From Apophysomyces variabilis (taxonomy: Eukaryota > Mucoromycota > Mucoromycetes > Mucorales > Mucoraceae), in contig MZZL01000136.1 of NCBI GenBank assembly GCA_002749535.1, positions 345,909 to 409,908 on the forward strand: 64,000 nt of DNA. Direction: 5' to 3'. Positions within the stretch are counted from its first letter, which is position 1; each line of letters begins with the position of its first letter. The notes under the pieces are model-generated. The model was not told the origin of the DNA. It was given only the letters and a program-made list of their open reading frames with translations, and did no database searches. The translations under genes were made by a program, and so were the position numbers. Of this stretch, positions 32,446 to 44,631 are shown one piece after another.

Positions 32446-35400
32446 AAAGCAAAGGTGGCCGGGTTCAAAAACCCTCAGGCAATGATCAGCACGCCAGTTC
32501 TCATGGTTCTGACAAACACAAGACGTGTTTCAAGTGTGGTGCTTCGTGGTCTCCAGGCCATTCTTGTGGAAAAGGCAAAATGTTGGCAATCTGCTCGGCC
32601 ACTCTGGCCAAAAAGGATGACGTTGACTCCGCCGCCACTTCCACTTCCACCTCCGCTCCAACCACCACAGAAGACGTGGTGATGGAAGAATCTGACCTGG
32701 ACAACGCGTTTTACAACGCATGCACTATGTGTAAGTCAACACACGTAAAAGCTCTCTGTCCAGCACAAAACACTAATACTTTCTTTGTATCAATTGTCAT
32801 ACAGGATGAACCCTTGTGGGCTTTCATTGACACTGGCGCTACTTTTAGTGCTGTCTCCCCTTCTGTCTGCCGCCGCCTTTCATTGGTTGTGACACCTTGC
32901 TCTGGCAAGATCGGTCTGGCTTCTGCAGGAGCTTTTGTTGATAGAATTGGTACAACAAAGAAAATAAAAGTTGTTCACAATGGAAAAACTGTCTTCCATT
33001 CTTTTAATGTGTTTGAATTAAATGAGAACGCCGATGTTTCCATTGGCACAGATCTTATGCCTCACCTTGGTATTTATCTTATGGGATTAGCTCCTTGCTG
33101 GCACAAATCTAGATTACCTCAATCATCTGAGCCTATTGATCGGATAGAGCCCAACAATTCACCTGTTGGTTCCCTTCATGATCAACAAACGTTTCAGAAA
33201 TCCATTCAACCTCATCTTAAAGCAAACAGTCTTATTCCCAAGACTTCATTCTGCACCATGCCAGAATCAGTTATCCGCTTAGACACTCCTACAGGCAAAA
33301 CTGCTTATCGCCGTCAATATCCTTTGCCACAAATTCTGACTCCTATTATACAGGAGCAAATTGACAAATGGCTCAATGATGGTATCATTACATACGCACC
33401 CGTCAACATGGAATGGAACAGTCCGTTGACATTTGCTCCTAAGAAGGACGCTCAGGGCAATTACACAGGTCAACGTCCATGTCTTGATCCACGACACATT
33501 AACAACCTCTTGCCTGACGATCGTTTCCCGTTACCTCTTATCTGAGAGATTTTTCAGAAGCTTTCTGGTGCTACCATATTCACTACATTGGATTTGAAAA
33601 ACGCTTTTCACCGGTTTAAGATTTATGAACCGCATCAACACAAAACTGCTTTTACTTTTAATGGCATCCAATATATGTTTAAAGGCTGTCCTTTTGGATT
33701 GAAACCAATCTCTTCCAAATTCCAAAGAGTCATGAACCTCTTGTACAAGGACACACCATTCGTCTTAACCTTTGTTGACGACATTATCGTCTTCTCAAAA
33801 TCACTTGAGGAACATACTGTACACGTTCAACAAGCTATTCAAAAACTTACGAACGTCAATCTCATACTAAATCCAGACAAATGTCATTTTGCACAACAGT
33901 CTGTCCACTTACTAGGATTTTGCCTTAGCGCACAAGGCGTTTCACTGGACCCACGCAAGGTTACAAATGTTGAACAATGGCCACAGCCCAAAACAGGCAA
34001 AGATATCTAACGCTTTCTAGGGCTTGTCAATTACTTCAGAGAACACATTCCTTTAATCTCTACACTTACTGCACCGTTGGACCAATTACGCAACGCTGGT
34101 AAACTAGATCATCTTTGGACCAATGAACAGCAAGAGTCTTTTCTCAAAGTCAAACATGCGCTACAACATGCACCTGTACTTAGCCCAGCTGATACATCCT
34201 ATCCTTTCTGTGTTGCTACTGACGCATCCAACGTGGGAATTGGCGCCGTGCTTTACCAGGTCATTAACGGCCATTATCACTACATTGGTTTCATGGCTCG
34301 TTCATTATCTAAATCTGAACGCAACTATTCTATGACTAAACGCGAACTTTTGGCTATTGTATACGCTTTTACAAAGTTCCACCAGTTTTTATGGGGTCGT
34401 CATTTCACTTTGTTTACCGACCACAAAGCATTGGTCTATTTACACACACAACCCATCGCTAGCCCGATGATGATCAATTGGTTAGACACCATTTGCAACT
34501 ATCATTGCACTATCGTGCATCGTCCTGGGGTAAAAAACGTTTTGCCCAATGCTTTATCTCGCCTTTTTGACCCTGCAAAAATGCTGGTAGAGGGTAATAC
34601 GGTCAAAACGCCTACAACTGAACAGAAATACCTGTCACATAAAGCGCAACTTGACTACATCACACCGCCTGAAACAGAACGTGCTAATATTATATTGCAA
34701 GCACACCTGAACGGTCATTTTGGCGCAGAAGCAATCGTTAACGCAATCCATAGTGACGGAATGCATTGGGAAATTCTCAAACGCGATGCTCTTAACACTG
34801 TCGCCAGTTGTCCAGAATGTCAGCACTTCAATATTGCTAAACATGGTTATCATCCATTACGCAGTATTACAGCTAATGCACCTGGAGATCACTGGGCAAT
34901 CGACCTGGGTGATTTAAACATTACCAGCAACAACGGTAATAATTATATCTTAGTTATGGTTGACATATTTACTCGCTTTTATATTTTATGAGTGAATCCT
35001 GACAAAACTGCACTCACAATTGCCAAACAACTCATTCATGTCTTTTGTGACTACGGCTTTCCCAAAGTCTTACAGTCCAACAACGGTACTGAGTTTGTTA
35101 ATGAAATTTGTTCATTGCTTGTCAAGCATTCAGGGATCGATCACAGACTGGTTACACCTTATCACCCACGCGCTAACGGCGTAGCAGAAAAATGGGTTCA
35201 CACAACTAAAGAAGCAGTGGTCAAACGCCTTCAAGGAGCAAAACGGGATTGGGATCTTTATGTACCTAGTGCACAACTGGCCATCAATACAAAACATGCC
35301 AAGCTGCACAAGACACAGCCCTTTGCACTCATGTTTGCAAGAAAACCTAACGTGCTGATGGATCACAGGGAAGTTGAAACTGGTGACGCCTCTTTGAACT

Positions 35401-35963
35401 CCAAAGATACAAAGGCACTCCATAAATGCCTTAAGGAAATGGAGGACGTTGTCATACCAGCTATACGCAAACGCACTGAGGCAATACAGGCAGCCCAACA
35501 AGGCAAATTCGCAGATGACCATCACATCATCCAATTTCCTATTGGTAGCAAAGTCATGATCAAAAACATATCCTGCAAATCTAAAATGGATTATCGCTAT
35601 GAAGGGCCATTCATAGTACATGGCAAGAACAAAGGAGGCAGCTATGTGCTGGTAGATGAAACAGGTGCACTGCTCGCCTGTAATATTCCTTCTTCACACA
35701 TTAAGATGATTTCCCAAGACTCAGTGGTATCATCAGACAATGTTTATGAAGTTCAAGCTATACTGGATCACAAAGGTAAAAATGGCAACTACCTTTACAG
35801 AGTACGATAGAAGAATTACACTGAGGAAGATGACACTTGGGAACCTCCTAAACACTTTAACGATCTATCATTAATTGATAAATATTGGCAAAGACAGAAT
35901 ATGAACGTTAAGCGCAAACAGATCCAAGTTCCAACGAGGTCTTCTAAACGCAGACACACTTAG
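32388..35963 (+). pseudogene. Gy4 pol with zinc fingers at the front and a chromodomain at the end; four in-frame stops
   Basis: One frame to 35963. It opens with two zinc-finger-like motifs that belong to Gag: CRMHSKGKHSSEEC (CX2HX4HX4C) and CFKCGASWSPGHSC (CX2CX7HXC). Retropepsin follows (FIDTGATFSAVS, near 32825), then RT (LDPRHINNLLPDDRFPLPL, LDLKNAFHRFKI, catalytic FVDD near 33771), RNase H (ATDASNVGIGAVLYQ, FTDHKALVYLHT) and integrase with CPECQHF, first Asp in AIDLGDLN, second position Asn instead of Asp (LQSNNGTEF), and Glu in GVAEKWVHT. The chromodomain (NVYEVQAILDHK, then EEDDTWEPPKHFND) is expected to read histone marks to steer integration. Stops at 33543 (TGA), 34008 (TAA), 34989 (TGA) and 35808 (TAG). 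Confidence 0.93.
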
Positions 35964-36094
35964 GCAAGTCTTTTCCCTACTTTTTTCCCACTGGGTTTTT
36001 TCAAAAGGGTTTTTATCGACAACGCCGTTCAGTAGTTGCTACGCTACTTACAAGTGCTTCTACCAATCGGTTGTTCCAACCTGGTAGGGGGTAA

Positions 36095-36449
36095 TGTCGT
36101 ATCCATAGCTATAATGGATACTCTTACTACTCCAATTATGTCTAAATAGGGAAGATGGACTTTAAACACGGACTTATATAATACAGGATTAAGCAATCTT
36201 AACTCAGTTCCTTAATACAATGAACAATGCCGAGCTTCTATGATCTGCTACAGAGAAGTCTCTCCATTATAGAAGGCAATTACAAATCACTTAATACAAA
36301 GCACAGTCCATAATCACAGTCCTGTCCATCTAGACCCACAGACATTTTAGTATAAAAGAGTATTGTTTTTATTTAAATAAAGATCATCCTACATTGAGTC
36401 TCGCGTATATTGCTTGTCTCTTTTTTTTCTCATCAGATAAAACATTACA
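36095..36449 (+). repeat. 3' LTR of Gy4
   Basis: Same length as the 5' LTR with five differences, preceded by the purine tract at 36081-36094. Confidence 0.96.
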
Positions 36450-36792
36450 ATAAGCTAGTTTGCTAATTTATTTATATATGATTTATATTATAGTAAGTTG
36501 TCTATAGCAGAAAACTCATATCCTAGTTACCATTCAAATATGAAGATAGCATTATGAAATTGTCCACACTTAATATAAACTTTATCTTGTCATCAAATCC
36601 TCAAAAGTAAAACATGGGTGAATAATGGGTGGATAATGGGTGGATAATAGGTAGATAATGGGTGAATAATAGGTGAAATGTGCACATTCTGCAGTGGGGG
36701 AAAACAGGGGAAACATGCACGTTTCTCCTGCAAAATGGGGGAAAATTTTCCCTGATTTTTCACCTATTTTCTCCGATCTTTTTTCCATAGTG

Positions 36793-36998
36793 CATCTAAC
36801 TCTATTGATATACTGATGAGTTGCCCATCCATTGATAAACACTCAGCTAGTGTTTGATTTTTGCTTTTTTATCAACTGAGCAGATAACAAAGTTTGATCT
36901 TGCAATTCTGTATCAATGCTCCCTTTGGCTTCAATTGACATTAGTGACTCTTCTCTTTCTAGGCTAGGAAAGGTGTCCATATTCTCAGTGTCAGACAT
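36793..36998 (-). pseudogene. hAT-2 transposase, N-terminal part
   Basis: Minus-strand ATG at 36998 (MSDTENMDTFPSLEREE), an acidic leader, then KKQKSNTS, a TGA where Trp is expected, and VFINGWATHQYINRV. The same order, KKQKSATS, stop, IFLNG, is in hAT-1 just before its zinc finger. CACTA-1 cuts the gene here, and it resumes at 22076. A one- or two-base shift separates the two parts. Confidence 0.85.
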
Positions 36999-38240
36999 AG
37001 TAAAGGATGACAGATCCTAATGCAATATTAGATATGGTTATCAGCGATTTTATCTTATATGAGCATGTTGAGACGATTGCTTTCCTGCAGCACTTGATGA
37101 TTCTCCAATAGAAAATGGCATAATGATTGGTAAGAAAAAGACGGTAGGTTGTAAAAAGAGAATAGAGATTCAATAAATCGTTTTTAAACTTTGATCGATC
37201 ATGTTTGTATACCTTCTTGCCACAGTCATTATGATAGTTAAAGGATTATAATAGAATGATGACAAATCTGGCTGCAGAAGCAATGATGTAATATGAGCTC
37301 TGCTATAGTTTTGATTTTTAATCTAAGTCTTTTTTGCTGCGACAGTTATTTTATTAGTTATCCGCACTTCTTTACTATGATAGTTACTTCATTAATAAGC
37401 TTACAAAGTACTTTATAAGCAGAATCAAACTCCACTTTAACATTCTTACCTGCGGTATGATGGTCAATCCTGTTGAACAAGGACTTTAATCTTCTCAAAA
37501 AAAGTTTCAGTGAAAAGACAGATGTGTTTATTTGGTTGCAGTGCATTAAGGCTGTATTCAATAAGAAAAAAAAGATTATATTCAACGTTTTATAATGACA
37601 TGTGCGTCTCACTTTTTCATTCTGCCCATTATGCACCAACATCAGCATTCCAGATCTTATAATAGCCATACTGTTCCCTTCATTCAAAACCATTTCGCAG
37701 ATTCAAACTTTTTATGGGCATTACCTAAAGTCAACATCATTTGAGAAAGAACATTATCTTGAACTACATCTTAACACTTTAAGCCAAAGTACTGAAGAAC
37801 TATACTTATTCTTTTTTTAACATTACTGCCTTTCTTTTGCTCATTGTGATCTGCAATCCTTTTTACTGGCATCAGCTTTTCACTAATTCAGACATCTAAT
37901 GAGCTATGTTTTCATAATCTTGCATTCAATGATAAGGAATAAACAACACTTTATACACTTCTCTTTCAAATAAACGTTCATACTTAACAAAGCAAGCATA
38001 CTATATATCTTTATTTTAATCAGGTTGTTTAACTATTAATCTAACTTTGTACATATTGAATGAGGCCACCTGCAAAAAGCACTATGTTTTTATAAACAGA
38101 TTAAATGGATTGGATCAGATTGCACTTTTTTGATCCAGATCCTATCTGGATGAGAATATAATGATCCGTATCCAGTTTTAATGGATATGGATCAGATCAG
38201 ATAAATGGATCACAGATTTTTGATGATCCCTAGTTGTAGA

Positions 38241-39965
38241 TGAACCCTCTTTAAAAAGTAGAAAGCAGCAATTCTCTTTATGATGTAGTTAGCATTGGTT
38301 CTTGGTGCTGACATAGAACAAATTATTTTCTTATACAAACTGTTAATGCATTCTATACATCTTACAGAGATTGCATAGAGAAGACTAAGGTTGCACATAA
38401 TAGAAGCAATGTGGCAAAAGTAATGCTGAATAATGGTAAACACTAGAGGCTTAAAAGTGGCATTGTTGTTATTGTACTTTTGAAGCAAGAAAGTTTGCCA
38501 GTTTGCAATGTTCCTTACAAAAGTAAAAGGTTAGTTTATATTTTTATATCTTTTGTATTACTTACCTCTCAATAACATCCAGGTCTGAATCAGTGTACAT
38601 TCACTGCAGACACAACTGGCAAGTGATAACAAGATCCATCACAGCTTTACAGGTCTCTTTTTCTTCCAAACCTTCTACTACTACCATTAGCACAGCATAT
38701 AACAAAAAGTCCAGCCAATCAACTGCCTTGTAATAGCCCATGTTTGTTGCAATGTTTTTCCAATGGCCTTGGAATGTAACAGAGATTGTTTGATAGGATC
38801 GTTCTATGGCCTCACCAATTGTACAGCATGTATTTTGATTCTTGAAAGTAAATAGATACTGTGCAATGATGTTTCTATGCTTATCTAGTTTGTTGTAACC
38901 AAACTTCTCCTTGTTATTTATAAGCATGCTCTAAAGCAATCTTTCTAATCTATGTCTCAATAGATACATCTCATCTAAACTAAAGAAATATGCACCTGTG
39001 AACATGCTCAATGATGTGAATAGAACTGATGCTTTAATACCTTGTTCCTGTTAAGCATAAGTAATAATTGAAAAAGTTTTTTAGTATATAATATATAACT
39101 TATGATAAGATCCATCTCATATACTATATCATCTTGAGCAAATTGTTTCTGTAGACGTTTTTAGAAAGGTAGTAATAGATTAGGGATGAAGTACATACTA
39201 CTAGTTTTTTCTCCTCTGATGAGACACTGCTAGCAACCATAGTAAGAGAAAAAGCTAGTATGGTTGCAGAGGCTAGCAACTACAGAGATGTTACTAGTAG
39301 TGAGAAGTAAATAGACTTTTGCAGCAATCTTACTACCATCAAGAGTTTTAATGACCAAGCTATTGCGTTCAAGGTCTTGCAGCTCATGAAAGAATGGCCA
39401 AAAAAGGACCAGATACTCTTTGGGGCACTTGGACCTAGTGTGATGCCTAACTGAAGCATGTTGCAGTTTTCATAACTGAAAAGGCAAGGCAACTTGATTA
39501 GTTTTGTCATGCAAATTTGTTTAACATTACCATTTAGAGGGGTCAAAGTTAAGAACCACCAGGTGCATTATCATCAATGAGGTGTTGCTGCTATTAAAAG
39601 GTTAGAAACTGTTAACATATAAAGAGAGACTGATGTTATAGCTTTTTCTCAATAGCTGCTTCTCATTATACAGTGATTTATATACTTGGCCATCAAAGAA
39701 GTCCATATATATTCTGTCAGTATACTCACATGAATGGCAGTAGGAGAGCAACTTATAAGTTTCCTTATCACTCAGCATGAGGGCAAGCTGCTCAGCAACC
39801 AGAAGCATAGTCATACTTTGCACTGGCTTCTTAATAACCTCGCCATTCAACTGACATTTATTTAACTCTGTATAATATGCTTTGCCGCAGTGTAGACACT
39901 TCATCATATCATTATGGCTTATATATAGAATGCAACTTTCTGGACAAACGTCATATATCTTTGGC
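38241..39965 (-). pseudogene. CACTA-2 Tnp2-like transposase, central part
   Basis: Minus-strand blocks match the CACTA-1 transposase in the same order: MMKCLHCGKAYYTELNKCQLNG (written here as a Cys-paired start), KPVQSMTMLLVAEQLALML, YTDRIYMDFFDGQVYKSLY and ISLSLYVNSF (39602-39907); ITLGPSAPKSIWSFFGHSF (39280-39546); an YKAVDWLDFLLYAVLM region (38601-38927); and IIQHYFCHIASIM with INSLYKKII (38241-38490), parallel to SQHYLVHLAEAIW of CACTA-1. Stops and shifts are many, and it looks older than CACTA-1. It is cut at 38240 by hAT-2 and at about 39965 by hAT-4. Remaining pieces lie at 18995-19440 and 14520-14795. Confidence 0.78.
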
Positions 39966-42900
39966 TAAGGCTTGAATGTAGACCGGAAAAGCCTGAAGCC
40001 TGGCCCAGTTCAGCCCAGCCCATCAGCACTTGGTCCATAGATCAGGCTCAAATTTTATAGCCCAATGGAAACTGGGCTAATATATAGGCCCAGCCCAGAT
40101 TGAGTCCCATTTTTCCATTTTCCCACTTTTCCATGGGCCTTTTAAACACCTTTGGGCTTATCATGCAAGTTATTAACTTTATTACTAAGGAACATGTTCT
40201 CTTTTATGATTGAAAAATTTTTTTTATTTATTTTGCTCTCTTGTTCTTCTTCATCTTTATCCTTTTCTTTTTTTTTTCTTAAACATAGTAAGGTTGGAAG
40301 AGTAAAGGCAAAGGTAGTCTTTTCTTTTTCTGTTTTTCTATTTTTCTGTTTTTTCCATTTTTCTTTTTCTTCTTTATGTTAGCCTGTTTTTATATTTCTC
40401 CATTTATTTTTTTTCCGTTTCTCTGTTTTTTCTATTTTTTTCTCAAGCACAATTGCAAGAATGTCCTTTCATGAAGAAGTAAACTTCATCAGTGATTCTT
40501 TCTCACTTGCTGGAGCTCCAAGTACTTTAACTGATGACATTCAAAGCATCTCCATTTCAGAATCATCAGCATTACCATGTATTAGACAAAAGCGAAAACA
40601 AACAACAAGTATTGTATGGCAGTTCTTCAAAAAGCTAGAATGGACAGAGCAAGTAAAACGTGCTCAATGCAAGTTGTGTGAAGGGTACGTTTACAATTAC
40701 CATTATGTCTCTAGATTCTTACTAGAGTAATTAGAAAAAATACAAAAGTCATCGTCAATTGCCATGGTGGAAGTACCAAACAAGCATTGTTGCATTTGAA
40801 AAACAAACATCACAAGGAGCACACCAGTGCAATGGGTCAAACAACAACAGGCCTAAACAAATACTTTAACAGGTGAGCTATACCTTATATTTCATGTTGT
40901 ACTTATATACATCCTTATTTTTTTTAGCTCGCAGCCTAAGCCCTTTAACCAGAATGACTTTTGAAAAAAACTTGCACAATGGATAGTTGCCAATGATCAA
41001 CCATTCTCTGAAGTCAACTCTATTCATTTCTATAGTTTAATTAACACCTTGCAACCCAATACTGTTCTTGTGTCTGGTAAAACAATTTGAAACAACATCA
41101 TCCAAAGCTTTGAGGATGGTCGTATGCTTCTGAAAAAAAAACTCAATGTGAGTATTAGCTTGTATAACATAAATGACTCTAATAATATTTAGGATCTTGA
41201 CGCAAAACTATTAATCACACTAGATGTTTGGACTTTGCCAAACTATCATTTGTTTCTTAGAGTAACTGGCCATTATGTTGATAATAACTGGGAACTTCAA
41301 GATGTACTACTAGATTTTATATCAATAACTGGTATACATAGTTAAAAAAAACTTGGCTAATGTGTTCATGAACTTAATAGACAAGTTAAACATCACAACA
41401 AAAGTAAGAATATAAGTATTATGATCAGCATTTTAAATATACTATAGATTCTTGCCATCATGACTGACAATGCTACAAACAACAATACAATGATGGCAGT
41501 TCTTGAATGCAAGTGGAAAAACTGTGGAGTTCAGTTCAATGCAGCTAAGTAACATCATCGTTGTATTGCCCACATCATCAACCTTGGTGTACAAAATGCT
41601 CTCAAAAGTCTGAATGTACTGTCTAGCCATAAAGAAACTATGTCCATTAAAGTTTTAGAGAATATTGGCATTACAAACACGATCAACAAGGTAATTGTGC
41701 CTCTTGTTTAGTTTATAAGTCTTGGAATAATAAACTAGGAAAATATATTGTTTAGCTCTAGTGTTTAGTTTGTACAATTTATTTATCAGTTAAATAGTGT
41801 GAACAACTTGAGACATATATCAAAGCTACTCTAAACTGTCTATCTATTCAACTCACTCTTGACTGCAAGACATGATAGAACTTGACCATGAAGATAATTG
41901 ACAATGCTATCAAGTTGAAAATGCCATTAATGATTCTAGTGACTACCAAAAAAAGAACAATGGGTATGTTCTAACTAAGTGACTGTGAATAAGACTTATT
42001 GGCCAACTTTTCAGACTTATTTTCTGTAAGTACAAGTATTTCTACATTTGACAATTGTTTAACCATCCCATTTTAAAGATTTTTCAAAAAATAACAACAT
42101 TTTTATCTGCATTGAAGTATCTAATAATTAATGCTGTCATCCTTGCTTACAACGTGATAATAGACAAGTTAAATATATACCAATTATCTTCAAGTGAACT
42201 CACCACTGCTGCTGAATCTTGCTTTATAAAATTGAAAAAATATTACTGCAAAACTGACCTTTCGCCCATCTGCTCAGTTGCTACAAGTAAGTTCATGCTT
42301 TTATGCAGCACTTCAACTGATATACTGTATTTTTCTTTTAGTCCTTGACCCATATTTGAAAACTGATTATTACTGTATGCATGACTGGGGCACTAAATAG
42401 ATTGACTTTTGCATTGATTAATGTCAGACTGTCTATAATGAATACAAGCCATTTATTTTATATGATAACACTGATAATGTTCCTATAGCATCTGATGAAA
42501 GCTTGTATCAATTAACTAATCCTAGTTTTGACAATGATCTGGACGATTTCATGAAGCATATATATGGTGAAAGCAGTAGCATAGCGTTGAAAAAGAAAAA
42601 CAAAAACACTGAACTTGACAATTATCTTAAAAAAGAAAAAGAAATGACAAAAACTCCATTGTTGTAGTGGTGCAACAGAAGATCAGTTTACTTAGTGCTC
42701 TCCTGTATAGCACGTGATTACTTAGCAATTCCAGGTATAGTCAATCTTTAGTGATCATTCTGATAGCTCTGTATTGAACACTTGAATAGGGTCTAGTGTG
42801 CTGGTTGAACGTGTGTTTTCTGATAAAAGAAATCTTGTTTCACAGAACCAATCATTGTTGAATATAGAGACAATCTGCGCATGCATGTTGAAAAAAGATC

Positions 42901-43398
42901 GAATTTGCTCACAATTGTACTAATGCTATCATCGCCCTGTTTTCTTTTTTATATTTATTTCTTCTTTATTCAGTGCTCTTTTTTTTTTATTATTGCTTTA
43001 AATCATTTTTTTATATATTCTTTAATGCCTTCTCATATAATAAATGCAACTTAGGTTGACATTTACCAAATTATATTTGCAATAATATAAGATGTTACTG
43101 ATTAGCATTTGTTCTAATTATCTTGTTCTTACTAGATTACATTTTCAACCTAATTTATTAAAACTTAGTCTAAGCCTTTAAAAGAGGACCTCAATAGGCT
43201 CCAAGTGAAACTTAGGCCCATATAAAGTGGCCCAATAGGCCTTAGACCATACTTTTAACTCAGATAAGATGGCCCAATAGACCTTAGGTCAATATATTGG
43301 CCCAGCCCAGTTATGACCCAGCCCAGTTATAACCTGGCCCAAATTGACTCAACCTAAATTGGCCCAGCCCAGATTGGCCCAACCTATTTTATACCCTA
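39966..43398 (+). mobile_element. hAT-4: hAT element of a separate family, ends approximate
   Basis: Both flanks of a plus-strand hAT transposase are filled with GGCCCAGCCCA-type words (39990-40110 and 43180-43390). Candidate ends are TAAGGCTTGAATGTAG (left) and TAGGGTATAAAATAGG (right, read inward). They are weakly alike, and no 8 bp duplication was found beside them, so the limits may be off by some bases or decayed. It splits the Tnp2-like gene of CACTA-2. Confidence 0.75.
40461..42923 (+). pseudogene. hAT-4 transposase
   Basis: Start ATG 40461 (MSFHEEVNFISD). A BED-type finger is split by an intron at about 40686-40731: SIVWQFFKKLEWTEQ and CKLCEG, then HGGSTKQALLHLKNKHHKEH. The core has ITLDVWTLPNYHLFLRVTGHYVD (first Asp in DVW) and AIMTDNATNNNTMM (second Asp), then CIAHIINLGVQNALKSL. 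The dimerisation domain has ARDYLAIPGSSVLVERVFS (near 42700-42830), and the stop is at 42921. At least five introns of 40-80 bp fit. Stops such as near 40963, 41088 and 41548 inactivate it. It is closer to Ac-like hAT proteins than to hAT-1 by its ERVFS motif. Confidence 0.82.
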
Positions 43399-44394
43399 GG
43401 AGTAAATATAACATCAGCTGATATTCTAGAGCAGACTTTTCTGTCTTTGCTGCTATAGTGCTGTGCAGAGAAAAGGGGAAGACAGGGCAGGCGTCACATA
43501 GATTAGATAGAAACAAACAGCCAATAAATGCCTTTTATTTTTTAATGACAAATTCATGCCAGTCTTTTTTTAGTTGCATACTTTTTTCTTTTACTTTGCT
43601 TACTTTTTCTGTTGCTTTACTTTTCTCTTGCCATTGAAACTCCATTTTCCTTATAGTAAAATGCCTGTAAGTATTCAATTTTTTTATTCTGTCAGCTAAC
43701 ATTCTATTATATAAAGGACAGCTACTGTAATGCCATGTCTCCTAAAGGTTCTAGCCTGTTATTTCATTCTGCCTTTCCTTAAGATCATATGTAAGACGCC
43801 GTCTTTCTGTACTATTCTTTCTCACTTGTATTATTACTTTAGCATTCGCTTTCTTAAGGTCTAAATCGTTGGCTCTACTTTTAACATGATTGCATTATGT
43901 TTTTTACAAAGTAATCTATTCAGGTAAATTAACTTTTCCTATTAGTCATCTCATATTTACAGGTAAATTTAGTTTTTCAGTTACATTTTCTTGCTGTCTA
44001 TTTCACTGTAAGTCTTTTCTTATTCTTAATGGATAGTTGCTTACCTGTTTTTGTGCTCCTTTTTATTTTAGTCTTCAACCTCATTGTTGTCTTTTTTACA
44101 CTGGTAATAACCATATCCATATATTAGTATCACTTCTTACATACTTATTAGGCTGTTCTGTTCTCTGACTTCAGACTTATCATTGTTTTTACATGCTCAT
44201 CAATTGGTCAACGTCAATGTTCATATTTGTTTCACAGTTTAAGTATGTAGAAGCAAGTGTGCGATCATATATATTTATTAGTTGTTAAACTATTCTTTTA
44301 GTATTAGGTAAGTATGGTAATGTAGGGATACACTAGGTATATGTTTATTGTTAGTACAATTACTGGGGTCGATTTATCCAATAAAAGCTATTAT
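43399..44394. other. Non-coding A+T-rich stretch of CACTA-2
   Basis: T-rich on the plus strand, with no open frame or recognised motif. By position it is the 5' flank of the CACTA-2 transposase, but I see no exon in it. Confidence 0.4.
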
Positions 44395-44628
44395 TTACAA
44401 TCACTACTTTTTACTGTTTTTTCCTACTTTAAATGATCACTACTTTCAGTGATTTTCCCTACTTTCAGTGATCCCTACTTTTAGTGGATTTTCTCTACCT
44501 GTACAAAAATAGGGATCACTGTTTTTAGTATTTTTTCTCTACTTTCAGTAATCACTACTTTCAGTGGATTTTCTCTACCTATACAAAAATAAAAATTACT
44601 ACTTTCAGTAAACCCGGTTACTGTAGTG
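44395..44628 (-). repeat. Right subterminal repeats and terminus of CACTA-2
   Basis: Repeated CTACTTTCAGTGATTTTCCC and GGATTTTCTCTACCTRTACA words run up to the terminus, which reads CACTACAGTAACCGGG inward from 44628. The next base is in the RT of Gy6. The words match, in inverse orientation, the array at 13610-13945. Confidence 0.72.
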
Positions 44629-44631
44629 GCA

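Larger units (their letters stand above)
30924..36449 (+). mobile_element. Gy4: complete chromodomain Ty3/Gypsy retrotransposon inside CACTA-1
   Basis: Two 355 bp LTRs (30924-31278 and 36095-36449) and an exact 5 bp duplication ATAAG (30919-30923 and 36450-36454) fix the limits. LTRs differ at five positions (four transitions, one transversion), the fewest among the pairs here, so it is the youngest full copy. It has gag and pol in two frames and a C-terminal chromodomain. The purine tract GGTAGGGGGTAA abuts the 3' LTR. No tRNA primer site is visible after the 5' LTR, and the gag ATG is only 24 bases away. Confidence 0.96.
26801..36792 (-). mobile_element. CACTA-1: Tnp2-type CACTA element carrying Gy4
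   Basis: Ends CACTATGGGAAAAAG (left) and CACTATGGAAAAAAG (right, read inward) are flanked by the 3 bp duplication CAT (26798-26800 and 36793-36795). Subterminal regions repeat GGGGAAAATGGG, and on the right GGTGAATAATGG, words. Without Gy4 and its 5 bp duplication it is about 4.46 kb. It carries a minus-strand Tnp2-like gene and a divergent plus-strand small gene. It sits in the first part of the hAT-2 transposase gene. Confidence 0.93.
19441..38232 (-). mobile_element. hAT-2: hAT transposon opened by hAT-3 and CACTA-1
   Basis: Inverted ends are TAGAGATTGTCAAAA at 19441 and TAGGGATCATCAAAA read inward from 38232. The 8 bp duplication GTTGTAGA is exact (19433-19440 and 38233-38240), although the two sides are 18.8 kb apart. 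Without hAT-3 plus its 8 bp duplication and CACTA-1 plus its 3 bp duplication, about 4.09 kb remains, close to the 4.19 kb of hAT-1. Ends, subterminal words and transposase all match hAT-1. It lies in the Tnp2-like gene of CACTA-2. Confidence 0.93.
13610..44628 (-). mobile_element. CACTA-2: old Tnp2-type CACTA element holding most of the nested stack (left end approximate)
   Basis: The right terminus reads CACTACAGTAACCGGG inward and ends at 44628, followed by GCA. Pieces of one minus-strand Tnp2-like gene occur at 38241-39965, 18995-19440 and about 14520-14795, and are rejoined when hAT-1 and hAT-2 are taken out. Subterminal repeats with the words AAAGTAGTGA and AAAGTAGGGA lie at 13610-13945 on the plus strand and, inverted, at 44395-44620. 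No CACTA terminus was found on the left, so the left end is decayed or truncated. Net of insertions the element is a few kb long. Confidence 0.7.

Noticed and set aside
37358..37693. A 111-codon minus-strand frame near the right end of hAT-2 as a second hAT gene.
   Set aside because: No counterpart is evident in hAT-1, and no motif was recognised; probably non-coding subterminal DNA.
40200..40450. T-rich stretch with an apparent hydrophobic frame before the hAT-4 transposase.
   Set aside because: It is a polypyrimidine tract upstream of the start codon; the frame is an effect of TTT and CTT runs.
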